Source of the DNA: Dichotomicrobium thermohalophilum
Lineage (GTDB): Bacteria > Pseudomonadota > Alphaproteobacteria > Rhizobiales > Rhodomicrobiaceae
Direction of reading: 5' to 3'
Length of the DNA: 64,000 nucleotides
NCBI RefSeq assembly: GCF_003550175.1
Contig: NZ_QXDF01000001.1
Span: forward strand, 124,001-188,000
In this document: positions 1 to 8,000 of the stretch, in pieces
Position numbering within the stretch: the first letter of the stretch is position 1
Layout: every line of letters starts with the position of its first letter
Program-made: the position numbers and the translations under genes
The notes under the pieces: model-generated
The model's database searches: none
Told to the model about the DNA's origin: nothing
The model's input: the letters and a program-made list of their open reading frames with translations, nothing else

Positions 1-470
1 CAGCCCTCATAGCTGCCGCTACGCTGCTCGCGGAAGATGGCGAACACAACCATCACCATCAGCGCGATCCATGCGATCGCTCCGGTCAGGAAAGTTGTCG
101 GAGTCAGGCCCAGCGTGTAACGCGCCGTCTCGTCCCAAGGCAGCGGCCGGTTCATGAACGGCGTGACGTACAAAAATGGATGCAGGAGGATGAACACCGT
201 GAAGGCCCGCGCCATGAGCTGATGCACCCGCATCGTCGCGTCGATACCGATCTGGCCGGAAATGGTTCGGAACCGTCCCGAAAGCAGGAACTCGACCAGA
301 ACGCCGGAAAAAGCGAGCAGCGCCAGTGCGGAGGACAGCTCGTCGCGCCAATGCCGCGCCGGCAGGCCCTGCGCCCAGGCCAGCGCCAGCGGCGCGAGCA
401 GCACGACAAGATAAAGCCCCAGCAACAGCGCCGCCGGAAGCGCGAAAGCGTGCGTTCTTGACCGCGCCAT
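1..470 (-). CDS. Ferric-reductase-like transmembrane protein (partial, C-terminus outside window)
   Basis: The frame opens at an ATG at 470 behind a strong GGGGGAG ribosome site and runs off the left edge, so about 156 N-terminal residues are visible. The product is very hydrophobic, with helices near residues 8-32, 42-58, 80-102 and 122-145. Two histidines in the HQLM and LLHPF segments lie about 15 residues apart in one helix region, as in the haem-binding helices of ferric-reductase/NOX-type membrane domains. The missing part would be expected to carry FAD and NAD(P)H binding if it belongs to the predicted ferric reductase group. Family assignment rests on topology and histidine spacing only, so a different b-type cytochrome is possible. 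Confidence 0.55.
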   Translation of the reverse strand, partial: MARSRTHAFALPAALLLGLYLVVLLAPLALAWAQGLPARHWRDELSSALALLAFSGVLVEFLLSGRFRTISGQIGIDATMRVHQLMARAFTVFILLHPFLYVTPFMNRPLPWDETARYTLGLTPTTFLTGAIAWIALMVMVVFAIFREQRSGSYEG

Positions 471-498
471 ATCCGTCTCCCCCCTTTTGCGTGCCGGC

Positions 499-1356
499 TC
501 AGTCGGCGCCGTGTTCGTGCCGTGCGATGAAGTCGGTCACGAGTTGCGCGACGTCCTCCGGCCGGTCCTCCATGGCGAAATGCCCGCACGCCGGCAAAAT
601 GTACAACTCCGAGTCCAGTATGGTTTCCCGCAGCTTGTAGGCCCAATCGACCGCCTGCCAGGTATCGGTCTCACCCCAGATAAGCTGGACCGGCTTGCTG
701 CCCAGTTCCCACACGCGGTCTGCAATCTCCTGCGTGTAGCGCGGGTCGTAGTGCGCGACCTGATGCTGGAAGAAGCTGGCCTGCCCCACGGGACCAGAGA
801 TCATGTCGAGATAGACATCGAGCGCGCCCTTGTGGAAGCTGTCGACATCCGCCACGGCCGACTCAAGCCAGTTCCGGAAATGCGCGCGGTGCTGCGCCTC
901 TGGCGCCCGGATCAACTTCTCGAGCCCGCCCTGCATCTGCTGGCGCGTGCGCGGGGACGGCCAGCTATCGAAGCTCACCGTGTCGATCAGCGTTAGGGAG
1001 CGCACGCGATCGCGGAGGACTATGCCAAACCGCTGGGCAACCGCCCCGCCGATATTATGAGCGACGATATGCGCGTCGCTCAGCCCCCAGTGGTCCATGA
1101 GAGCGGTCAGGACCGGCATCTGCGCGGCCACCGAGGTATCGACCGCCGGGTCGGCCGGGCGCTCCGAGTGACCGAAGCCGAGCAGATCAAAAAGATGGAC
1201 CCGGTATCGCTCAGCCAGACGCGGCGCGACATTGCGCCAGATGTAAGAGAAACTGGGCGTCCCATGGAGCAGGATGACCGGTGGGCCGTCGCCCCGCACG
1301 CCGCAAGCGATGCGGTACCCACCGATCAGTGTGCTCTCAGGGGTCAGATTGACCAT
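499..1356 (-). CDS. Alpha/beta hydrolase, haloalkane dehalogenase/epoxide hydrolase-like, nucleophile Asp replaced by Asn
   Basis: 285 aa with the alpha/beta hydrolase fold: oxyanion motif HGTP near residue 31, nucleophile elbow AHNIGGA near 99-105, acid region WGETD and the catalytic histidine in CGHFAMED near residue 259. In the dehalogenase/epoxide hydrolase branch the elbow normally reads H-D-x-G-G; here codon AAT gives Asn101 where GAT would give Asp, so the usual nucleophile is absent. The start at 1356 is chosen for the GGAGGCGGAGC ribosome site; the frame stays open much further upstream but only antisense to the next gene. It is divergent from the FNT gene. Substrate unknown; activity uncertain because of the substitution. 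Confidence 0.85.
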   Translation of the reverse strand: MVNLTPESTLIGGYRIACGVRGDGPPVILLHGTPSFSYIWRNVAPRLAERYRVHLFDLLGFGHSERPADPAVDTSVAAQMPVLTALMDHWGLSDAHIVAHNIGGAVAQRFGIVLRDRVRSLTLIDTVSFDSWPSPRTRQQMQGGLEKLIRAPEAQHRAHFRNWLESAVADVDSFHKGALDVYLDMISGPVGQASFFQHQVAHYDPRYTQEIADRVWELGSKPVQLIWGETDTWQAVDWAYKLRETILDSELYILPACGHFAMEDRPEDVAQLVTDFIARHEHGAD

Positions 1357-1512
1357 GCTCCGCCTCCTGGCTGCCGTCTTGACGGCTATCTCACTCTGCC
1401 CCCGACGCTCCCATAAACGAATTGACGCTCGGCGATAACAGTAAGACAGTTTAGGCGGGCCTGCGGGCGCGGCGCTTGCACATTCAAATCGCTTGAAAAT
1501 CAAGAAAGTTCC

Positions 1513-2361
1513 ATGACGCAAAGTTCTAATGACGCTGCCGAAAAGCCTCAGCCGCAAGAGGAAAGCCCGAAGCAGGAAGCCAAGCGGATTTCGGAGGCCC
1601 GGCGGCTCCGCGCCGCGATTCTGTATGAGGTGATCCGCGTCGAGGGCGAAGGCGAGCTGGCGCGCACCTGGCGGGCGCTGTGGTGGTCGGGCCTGGCGGC
1701 TGGTCTGTCGATCGGCTTTTCGGTGCTCTCGCAAGCGCTTCTGGCGGCCAATCTGCCGGATGTAGGCTGGAACACCATCATCGAGAAAATGGGTTATTCC
1801 GTCGGCTTCATCATCGTGATTCTGGGTCGGCAGCAGCTCTTCACCGAGAACACGCTGACCGCAGTTCTCCCCGTCATCACGGCATGGAAGCTCTACTGGC
1901 TGTGGATCATGCTGCGCCTGTGGGCGATTGTGCTGGTCGCGAATTTGGTCGGCGCGTTCATCTTTGCGCTCGCCATCGCCTATCTCGGCATGTTGCCGCC
2001 AGACGTGTCGGCGGAGGTCGCGGCGATCTCCGAACACATGATGGAGAACTCGCCCGCGGAGATGTTCGTCAAGGGCATTGCCGCTGGCTGGCTCATCGCC
2101 GCCCTCGTGTGGATGCTGCCATCGGCGGAAAACGTCGAAATCTTCCTGATCGGGCTGATGACCTACCTGATCGCGCTGGGCGGTTTCACGCATGTCATCG
2201 CGGGCTCCGTCGAGGCGTTCTATCTGTGGGTAACGCAGGCCGCGACGACCTTGGACGTCTTCCTGAAGTTCCTGCTGCCGGCCCTGGCCGGAAATGTCGT
2301 CGGCGGAACGATCCTGTTCGGTTTGCTGAGCTATGCGCAGGTGCGCGACGAGATCACTTAA
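1513..2361 (+). CDS. Formate/nitrite transporter (FNT) family protein
   Basis: 282 aa. A charged cytoplasmic N-terminus of about 55 residues is followed by six hydrophobic segments (about 57-80, 95-115, 125-160, 185-210, 212-235, 250-272), the FNT topology of FocA/NirC/YfdC. The long polar N-terminus resembles the YfdC branch more than classical FocA or NirC. FNT proteins form pentameric channels for small monovalent anions such as formate, nitrite or hydrosulfide; the anion here cannot be read from sequence. Start ATG 1513 lies behind a weak AAGAAAG ribosome site. It is transcribed divergently from the alpha/beta hydrolase and convergently with the methyltransferase, with a hairpin between the two stops. 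Confidence 0.85.
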   Translation: MTQSSNDAAEKPQPQEESPKQEAKRISEARRLRAAILYEVIRVEGEGELARTWRALWWSGLAAGLSIGFSVLSQALLAANLPDVGWNTIIEKMGYSVGFIIVILGRQQLFTENTLTAVLPVITAWKLYWLWIMLRLWAIVLVANLVGAFIFALAIAYLGMLPPDVSAEVAAISEHMMENSPAEMFVKGIAAGWLIAALVWMLPSAENVEIFLIGLMTYLIALGGFTHVIAGSVEAFYLWVTQAATTLDVFLKFLLPALAGNVVGGTILFGLLSYAQVRDEIT

Positions 2362-2372
2362 CGGCGTGGTGC

Positions 2373-2402
2373 GAGGCGCGCAGCTTTTGCTCCGCGCGCC
2401 TC
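2373..2402. terminator. Hairpin between convergent FNT and methyltransferase genes
   Basis: Nine-base arms GAGGCGCGC (2373-2381) and GCGCGCCTC (2394-2402) are perfectly complementary around a 12-base loop. The element sits between the stop of the FNT gene (2361) and the stop of the convergent methyltransferase gene (2409). There is no strong T-tract, so a bidirectional terminator is likely by position but not proven. Confidence 0.55.
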
Positions 2403-2408
2403 TGGCGG

Positions 2409-3494
2409 TCAGACACGCGAGAGGAACCAGACGTTCGTCGGGTCGTGCTCGAAGCGGTGCTGCTCGATGCTCTGGAACCCGGCGGCACGGAGCATCGCCT
2501 CGGCTGTCTCCCAGCCCCACATCGTGCCGAGACCCTGCCCGCCCTGACCAACGGAAATCGGCGTGCAGTGCGCGCAGGAAATCGCGTAGAGCATCGCCGC
2601 CATGGGGAACTCCATGTTATTCTCCAGATGCGCCGAGCCGCCAATATCCTGCATGACATAGACTCCACCCGGCCGGAGCGATCCTGCCAGCCCGTTGATC
2701 AGCCCCTGCGGGTCCTTCTGGTCATGGACCGCGTCGAAGCTGAAAATCAGATCCCAGCGGTTCGGCTCACAATAACCGGTCAGGTCGCGGACTTCGTAAT
2801 GAACGTTCTCTGCGCCTGCGTCCCGCGCTTTCTCCTGGGCGTGAGCGATTGCATCCGGGCAGAGGTCGTAACCGACGAACCGGCTCGCCGGGAAACGCTG
2901 GCTCATGGCCAGAAGCGCCTCGCCGCGGCCGCAGCCGGCGTCCAGAACGTCGATCCCCGCCGCAAGCCGCTGATCGACCCCCTCGAAGGCAGGAAGCACG
3001 GCATCGAACAGGCTGGAGATGACGGTCTGCTGGCTGTCCTCCGCCATGATCTCGTGAAAGCAGGGATAGTCGCCGTAGGTTGTGCCGCCGCCCGTCTCGA
3101 AGCACTTCACGACGTCATCCTGCACCGCGCCGATGAGCGAGGTCAGCCGGCTGTAGACCGCGAGGTTGCCAAGCGGCGCGCCCCGCGTCAGGCAGGCAGC
3201 GTGCTCCGGCGGCAGGTGATAGGTCCGCCTCGCCGGATCGTATTCGACCACGCGGCCGCAGGTCATCACAGCGAGCCACTCGCGGATGTAGCGCTCGGCA
3301 AGCCCTGTCTTTTGCGCGATTTGCTCGCTGGTCGCCGGCGGCATCTCGGCGAGCGTGTCGAACAGGCCGAGGCGATGGCCGATCGCCATCATGCCCATGA
3401 CGGCCGCGGTATCGAGCGCCTCGGCGATCTTCCCGGCGAAGGCTTCGGCGCGCGCCTGGTCGAATGCTGGCGGGGTGAAGGTCTGAACAGACAT
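2409..3494 (-). CDS. Class I SAM-dependent methyltransferase with N-terminal winged-helix domain
   Basis: 361 aa. Residues ~20-90 look like the winged-helix dimerisation domain of small-molecule methyltransferases. The SAM-binding motif I, VLDAGCGRGEALL, lies near residue 185, followed by the acidic strand end GYDLCPDA and a conserved FSFDAVHD segment typical of the Rossmann methyltransferase fold. The ATG at 3494 is preferred because AAGGAT precedes it; an open extension upstream has no ribosome site. Comparable proteins are usually annotated only as class I SAM-dependent methyltransferases, so the substrate is unknown. The next gene upstream on this strand is a GlxA-type regulator, about 100 bases away. 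Confidence 0.85.
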   Translation of the reverse strand: MSVQTFTPPAFDQARAEAFAGKIAEALDTAAVMGMMAIGHRLGLFDTLAEMPPATSEQIAQKTGLAERYIREWLAVMTCGRVVEYDPARRTYHLPPEHAACLTRGAPLGNLAVYSRLTSLIGAVQDDVVKCFETGGGTTYGDYPCFHEIMAEDSQQTVISSLFDAVLPAFEGVDQRLAAGIDVLDAGCGRGEALLAMSQRFPASRFVGYDLCPDAIAHAQEKARDAGAENVHYEVRDLTGYCEPNRWDLIFSFDAVHDQKDPQGLINGLAGSLRPGGVYVMQDIGGSAHLENNMEFPMAAMLYAISCAHCTPISVGQGGQGLGTMWGWETAEAMLRAAGFQSIEQHRFEHDPTNVWFLSRV

Positions 3495-3595
3495 GACAGT
3501 ATCCTTTCCGTTGAAGAGAACGGCAGCCTCGATACGCCCTGCGCGCGTCGGGCGACAGAGCGGTTCGCGCCAGGAGCGGGCGATTTCTGCCAGGG

Positions 3596-4666
3596 CTAAC
3601 TGGTCAGCGCACTTTTGCGGGTGGGACTGTTTTCGCGCCGGGTAGGAACGGCGAAAAACTGCCGTCCGAACCGCCGGCGATAGGCGCTCGGTGTGATGCC
3701 CACGCAGCGGCGAAACAAGCGACGAAAGAAGCTCGGATCTTCGTAGCCGACCTCGACCGCGATCTCCTCGACCGGGCAATCCTCCGTTTCGAGCATCTGC
3801 TTGGCTTCTTCCAGCCGAAGCGTGTGCACGTAGCTCATCGGCGTCAGCCCGGTCGCCTTGACGAAGCGACGATTGAAGCTGCGTTCCGCCAAGCCGCTGG
3901 CCGCCGTCATACCGGCGACCGGTGCGGGGTCGGTGTAGTGATGCGCGATCCAGTCCTGCGCGCGGGCGATGGCCGCATCCTCGACAAGCTGCGAGCGCAC
4001 GAGCGCCGCAAACGGCGACTGCCCTTCGCGGTGCCAATCGATGAGGTAGAGCCGGGCGATCTTGACCGCTTCCTCGGCGCCCGCATACCGCGCGATCAGG
4101 TAGAGCGCAAGATCATGCCAGGATGCGCCGCCGCCGCTGGTTATGACACGCTCGCCTTCGCGCACGCCGATCAGGGTGCGCTCCGCGCATACGCGGACGG
4201 TCGGGTTCATGCGCGCCAGCGCGTCGCAGTAGGCCCAGTGCGTCGTCGCCTCCTGCCCGTCGAGCAGTCCGGTCGCGGCCAGCAGCAGCGCGCCTGAGCA
4301 AACGGACGCGACGATGCCGCCAGCGTCGTGAACCCCGCACAGCCAGTCGCACTCCTGAGCGAACGCCGAGGGCTCAAACGCATCGGGTGGCAGATGAATT
4401 TCAGGGACTATGGCAATGTCGGGAGACGGATAATCCGCCAGCCGCTGCTGCGGGACGAGCTGGACGCCATTTCCGCCCTTCAGCGGATCGGCGGAAGTGG
4501 CAACTACGACCGGCGCGAAAGTCGGCGGGCCGGGGTTGCCGGACATCACCAACTCCCAGTCGCGGCCCGGCGAGTTCAGGACGTCATAAAGCCCGTAGAG
4601 CGTTGACCCGGTGACTCCGGTCGTGGCCAGAAGCGCGACGGTCAGCGGGCGATCCAGCGGAGTCAT
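3596..4666 (-). CDS. GlxA family transcriptional regulator (DJ-1/PfpI-like domain + AraC HTH)
   Basis: 356 aa in two parts. Residues ~8-200 form a DJ-1/PfpI-like sensor domain, including the elbow segment SVCSGALLLA with Cys at the nucleophile position of the family. Residues ~220-330 form an AraC-type double helix-turn-helix, with characteristic segments NRRFVKATGLTPMSYV and GYEDPSFFRRLFRR. Such regulators often control catabolic genes, typically responding to nitrogenous compounds; no ligand can be proposed here. The gene lies upstream of the methyltransferase on the same strand and may regulate or be co-transcribed with it. Confidence 0.9.
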   Translation of the reverse strand: MTPLDRPLTVALLATTGVTGSTLYGLYDVLNSPGRDWELVMSGNPGPPTFAPVVVATSADPLKGGNGVQLVPQQRLADYPSPDIAIVPEIHLPPDAFEPSAFAQECDWLCGVHDAGGIVASVCSGALLLAATGLLDGQEATTHWAYCDALARMNPTVRVCAERTLIGVREGERVITSGGGASWHDLALYLIARYAGAEEAVKIARLYLIDWHREGQSPFAALVRSQLVEDAAIARAQDWIAHHYTDPAPVAGMTAASGLAERSFNRRFVKATGLTPMSYVHTLRLEEAKQMLETEDCPVEEIAVEVGYEDPSFFRRLFRRCVGITPSAYRRRFGRQFFAVPTRRENSPTRKSALTS

Positions 4667-4755
4667 GGCGGAGACAGGCTTTCACTTGGAGATCAATCAA
4701 TTTCGGCGAAGCATAACAGACTTCGGCAGAGCTGGCGCAGAAATTGACCGTGGGG

Positions 4756-7440
4756 TCAGCCAAAGAGCTTCCGCCAGAACGTCCGAACCAGGCGCAGTTT
4801 GGTGAGCTGGCCGATAATAAGCGGAACCACACTGCCAATGCCGATGAGGATCCAGCCGTTCAGCCCCGGATCGACGGTCTGCAGCGCATCGGAAACATAC
4901 GGCACATAAAGCGCGGCAAGCAGCAGAGCGACGCCGATCGCGATCGCCCCCCAGACATAGCGGTTGGTCAGCACAGGATCTGCGGCGAGGGGCGTCTCCG
5001 GCTCGCGCATGTTCAGCGTATGCAGCAGACGCGCCAACGAGAAAGTCGCGAACGAAATAGCGACCGCGCGCGTCTCGCTCATATCCAGGGCCAGCAGCGC
5101 ATAGGCGAACACCGCCAGCACGGACCCGCCGATCAGAAGCCCGTACCCGCCGATCGTCGCCCAGTGGCGACGCGTCAGAACCGCCTCGTCCGTGCGACGC
5201 GGCGCCTCGTTCATGGTCTGCCCGCCCGGCGTGACGCCCAGCGCCAGCGCGGGGAAGACGTCCGAGATGATATTTATGTAGAGGATTTGCAGGGGCAGGA
5301 GCGGCAGCGGCGCGTTGATGAGCGCGACCGCCGACACCGCGAAAATCTCGCCCGCGTTGCCGGACAGCATGTAGATGATGAACCGACGGATATTGCGGAA
5401 GATCGCACGGCCTTGCGCAACAGCGTCGACGATCGTCGCGAAGCTGTCATCGTTCAGAACCATCGCTGCGGCTTCGCGTGCGACCTGCGTGCCGCGCCGG
5501 CCCATGGCGATGCCGATGTCCGCCTTTTTCAGCGCTGGCGCGTCATTCACGCCATCGCCAGTCATCGCGACGATCGATCCGGTATCCTGATGAATGTCAA
5601 TAAGGTCGAGTTTCTGCGCCGGTTCGACGCGAGCGAAGATGTGCGTATCCAGCACCCGCTTCCGTTCTTCCTCGTCCATCTCGTCGAGCGGCCGTAGCTC
5701 ACCGCCCTTCATCACGCGCGCCTCTTCATCCGCACGCACGAGGCCGACCTCCCGCGCGATGGCAACGGCGGTCGCCGGGTGGTCGCCGGTAATCATGACG
5801 ACGTTGATGCCGGCGTTGCGGCAGGCTTCGATCGCCTCGCGGATACCCTCGCGCGGTGGGTCGATCAGCCCGACGAGGCCCAGCAGCGTCAAGTTGGTGT
5901 AGGGCTCGGCATCCTTGTCATTCTCCACCTTCTGAGCCAGGGCCAGCGCGCGCAGCCCCTCTGCGGCCATCTTCTCATTCCGGTCCACCCACGCTTTCTT
6001 ATCGTCATCCCCGAGGTCGCGCGCACCCTCGCGGGTCAGGACCTTCTCCGCAGCAGACAGAACCGCCTCCGGGGCTCCTTTTACGGCGAAGCGGTAGCCT
6101 TCCTCCGTCTCGTGGACCGTCGCCATCATCAGTGTTTCGGAGTCGAACTCGACGCGCCGCGCCTCCGGCATCGCCTCCAGCAGCTCCCGCCGGTCCACAT
6201 CCAGCGTTGCGGTGCCAACGACCAGTGCCCGCTCCATCGGGTCGCCAGTCGTGTCGTCCTCCTCAATGCCTGCCGTATTGCACAAGGCCGCGACCTCGAG
6301 CGCCGCGCGCAGCGGCCCACTGTCACCGATGTCAACGGGCTTGCCATCACGCGTCAGCTCAGCCTTATCACCGCGTGTGTCAGCCTGCGCCACCCTCACC
6401 GGCCCGTCCGCAACGACAAGCTCCGACAGCGCCATCCTGTTCTCGGTCAGCGTACCTGTCTTGTCGCTGCAGATGACGTTGACGGAGCCGAGCGTCTCCA
6501 CTGCTTCAAGCTGCTCGATGAGCGCGTTGCGCTTGGCCAGCCGCCACATCCCGCGTGCCAGCGCGATACTCGCCACCACCGGGAGACCCTCCGGGATCGC
6601 AGCAACCACTAGCGCAATGCCTGTTTCCACCATCAGGTAAAGGTCGCGTCCGACCGTGATGCCAATGACGCTGACTGCTGCCGAAACAACGAGAATCACG
6701 ATGATGAGACGCAGCGCGAGGTCATCCAGCCGCTGCTCAAGCGGGGTACGCGCTTCGGCCGTCTCCTCTGCGAGTTCCGAGATACGCCCCAGCTCGGTCC
6801 CTTTGCCTGTCGCCACCACCACGCCGATCCCGCTGCCGCTGGCCACAGCCGTGCCCTTGAACACCATGCTGGCGCGTTCGGCGAGCGGCGTGTCCTCAGC
6901 GACCGCCTCGGGCGACTTGGTGACGGGGACGGACTCGCCCGTCAGGCTGGACTCGTCGCTGGTGAGATTGCCGGCCTCCAGAACGCGCAGGTCGGCCGGA
7001 ACGATGTCGCCTGCGTTCAGAACAACAATGTCCCCGGGCACGATTCCTGCCGCCTCGATGCGCCGTTGCTGGCCGTCGCGGCGGACGGTCGCCTCGGTGC
7101 GCTCCATGCGCTTGAGCGCCTCCATCGAGCGGGTGGCGCGCAGTTCAGTGAAGAAGCCGATGCCGACATTCAGGAGAAGCGCGATAAGGATGGCGATGCC
7201 CTGGACGATCTCGCCGAAGCCGAAGGAGATGAGCGCTGCGAGCAACAGCAGCGCGGCGACCAGGCTCTTCACCTGATCCACCAGAATTTCCCACATGCCG
7301 CGCCGGCGGTGCTCCGCGAGCTTGTTGCGGCCATGCTTGCGCAGCCGCCGGCGCACTTCGGCGGAGTCGAGGCCAGCCTCGGGATCAACCCCGAGTTCGG
7401 CGACAACATCCTCTCGGGATTTCGCAAATGCACCGCCCAA
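4756..7440 (-). CDS. P-type ATPase, P2A (Ca2+-type) cation pump
   Basis: 894 aa, full length. A cation-ATPase N-terminal domain (about 1-60) precedes two helices. The actuator motif TGES is at 167-170, PEGLP in M4 at 283-287, the phosphorylation site DKTGT at 326-330 (Asp326), and the hinge GDGVNDAP near 630. M5 carries N-A-G-E and M6 carries N-I-I-S-D, matching positions that bind Ca2+ in SERCA-type pumps, so Ca2+ export (P2A) is more likely than H+ or Na+ transport. Six C-terminal helices follow. It is the first of several minus-strand genes here; 166 bases with a strong hairpin separate it from the small membrane proteins upstream. Exact ion specificity is inferred. Confidence 0.9.
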   Translation of the reverse strand: MGGAFAKSREDVVAELGVDPEAGLDSAEVRRRLRKHGRNKLAEHRRRGMWEILVDQVKSLVAALLLLAALISFGFGEIVQGIAILIALLLNVGIGFFTELRATRSMEALKRMERTEATVRRDGQQRRIEAAGIVPGDIVVLNAGDIVPADLRVLEAGNLTSDESSLTGESVPVTKSPEAVAEDTPLAERASMVFKGTAVASGSGIGVVVATGKGTELGRISELAEETAEARTPLEQRLDDLALRLIIVILVVSAAVSVIGITVGRDLYLMVETGIALVVAAIPEGLPVVASIALARGMWRLAKRNALIEQLEAVETLGSVNVICSDKTGTLTENRMALSELVVADGPVRVAQADTRGDKAELTRDGKPVDIGDSGPLRAALEVAALCNTAGIEEDDTTGDPMERALVVGTATLDVDRRELLEAMPEARRVEFDSETLMMATVHETEEGYRFAVKGAPEAVLSAAEKVLTREGARDLGDDDKKAWVDRNEKMAAEGLRALALAQKVENDKDAEPYTNLTLLGLVGLIDPPREGIREAIEACRNAGINVVMITGDHPATAVAIAREVGLVRADEEARVMKGGELRPLDEMDEEERKRVLDTHIFARVEPAQKLDLIDIHQDTGSIVAMTGDGVNDAPALKKADIGIAMGRRGTQVAREAAAMVLNDDSFATIVDAVAQGRAIFRNIRRFIIYMLSGNAGEIFAVSAVALINAPLPLLPLQILYINIISDVFPALALGVTPGGQTMNEAPRRTDEAVLTRRHWATIGGYGLLIGGSVLAVFAYALLALDMSETRAVAISFATFSLARLLHTLNMREPETPLAADPVLTNRYVWGAIAIGVALLLAALYVPYVSDALQTVDPGLNGWILIGIGSVVPLIIGQLTKLRLVRTFWRKLFG

Positions 7441-7558
7441 GCCGCGCCTCCCTCACATTTGTTCGTGCCACCCCTGAAAGACGATCATATACAGGGTTCG
7501 TGGCTGCATCATTGCGAGACGTCGTTAACCTGGGCGGGAACGGGTGAAAGCAGGCGCC

Positions 7559-7592
7559 GACCGCCGCACGGGGTTGCCCCCGATCGGCGGTC
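7559..7592. terminator. Strong two-part hairpin downstream of the small membrane protein gene
   Basis: Outer arms GACCGCCG (7559-7566) and CGGCGGTC (7585-7592) pair perfectly, and inside the loop GGGG-TTG-CCCC (7570-7580) forms a second short stem. It lies just beyond the stop of the 52-aa protein (7607) and before the P-type ATPase gene, so it probably terminates or attenuates transcription on the minus strand. No T-tract follows. Confidence 0.5.
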
Positions 7593-7606
7593 TGCAAGAG
7601 TGGTGG

Positions 7607-7765
7607 TCAGAAAAAGTAGGCGTAGATGACGCCGACAGCGAGGATCGTGCCAAGGACAAGCCCGACGAGCACGTAAACCACGGGCAAGTCGGGCCGGCCC
7701 TGCCGCGCCTCCTCCGGCGACAGCTCCACGTGTTCGTGATGCTCGTCGTCCTGAACCCTTTTCAT
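7607..7765 (-). CDS. Small single-pass membrane protein, copy 1 of a tandem pair
   Basis: 52 aa. An acidic, histidine-containing cytoplasmic part beginning MKRVQDDEHHEHVE is followed by one hydrophobic helix at about 29-50. The start at 7765 is chosen because GGGGAGA lies seven bases upstream; a start at 7792 would have no such site. It is a clear paralogue of the next gene: both begin M(I)KRVQD, have HEHVE, then SP(E/D)EA, a basic-aromatic linker and a helix. I do not recognise a family. Its position between a Ca-type P-type ATPase and PHA synthase suggests a membrane accessory role, which is inference only. Confidence 0.7.
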   Translation of the reverse strand: MKRVQDDEHHEHVELSPEEARQGRPDLPVVYVLVGLVLGTILAVGVIYAYFF

Positions 7766-7804
7766 ATCGTTTCTCCCCAATTTGGAGACCACGTGTTAGC
7801 GCGA

Positions 7805-7966
7805 TCACGCGAAATAGTCGAAGATCAGGGCAAGCGCGGCGACCGCGCCGATGATGCCCGCTAGCAGCACGTAAAGTGCCGGCCAGCCTTGGCGCGCCTG
7901 CTTCGCCTCATCGGGCGACGCTTCCACATGTTCATGTTGGCCATTGTCCTGAACGCGTTTGATCAT
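7805..7966 (-). CDS. Small single-pass membrane protein, copy 2 of a tandem pair
   Basis: 53 aa: polar N-terminus MIKRVQDNGQHEHVEASPDE, a linker with Gly-Trp-Pro, and one hydrophobic helix at about 31-50 ending in an aromatic DYFA tail. The copy upstream of 7765 has the same layout with about 50% identity by eye in the first 20 residues, so the pair arose by tandem duplication. The two genes are 39 bases apart on the same strand. Function unknown. Confidence 0.65.
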   Translation of the reverse strand: MIKRVQDNGQHEHVEASPDEAKQARQGWPALYVLLAGIIGAVAALALIFDYFA

Positions 7967-8000
7967 TCGATCTGCCTAGGTTGCGTGTGGCGCGCCAGGC

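Noticed and set aside
1357-2520. Upstream extension of the alpha/beta hydrolase to 2520
   Set aside because: It would run antisense through the FNT gene, has no domain and no ribosome site; the start at 1356 has one.
1680-3599. Long open frame of 639 codons on the plus strand across FNT and antisense to the methyltransferase
   Set aside because: It is out of frame with the FNT gene and antisense to the methyltransferase; composition is typical of GC-rich shadow frames (many Arg, Ala, no domain).
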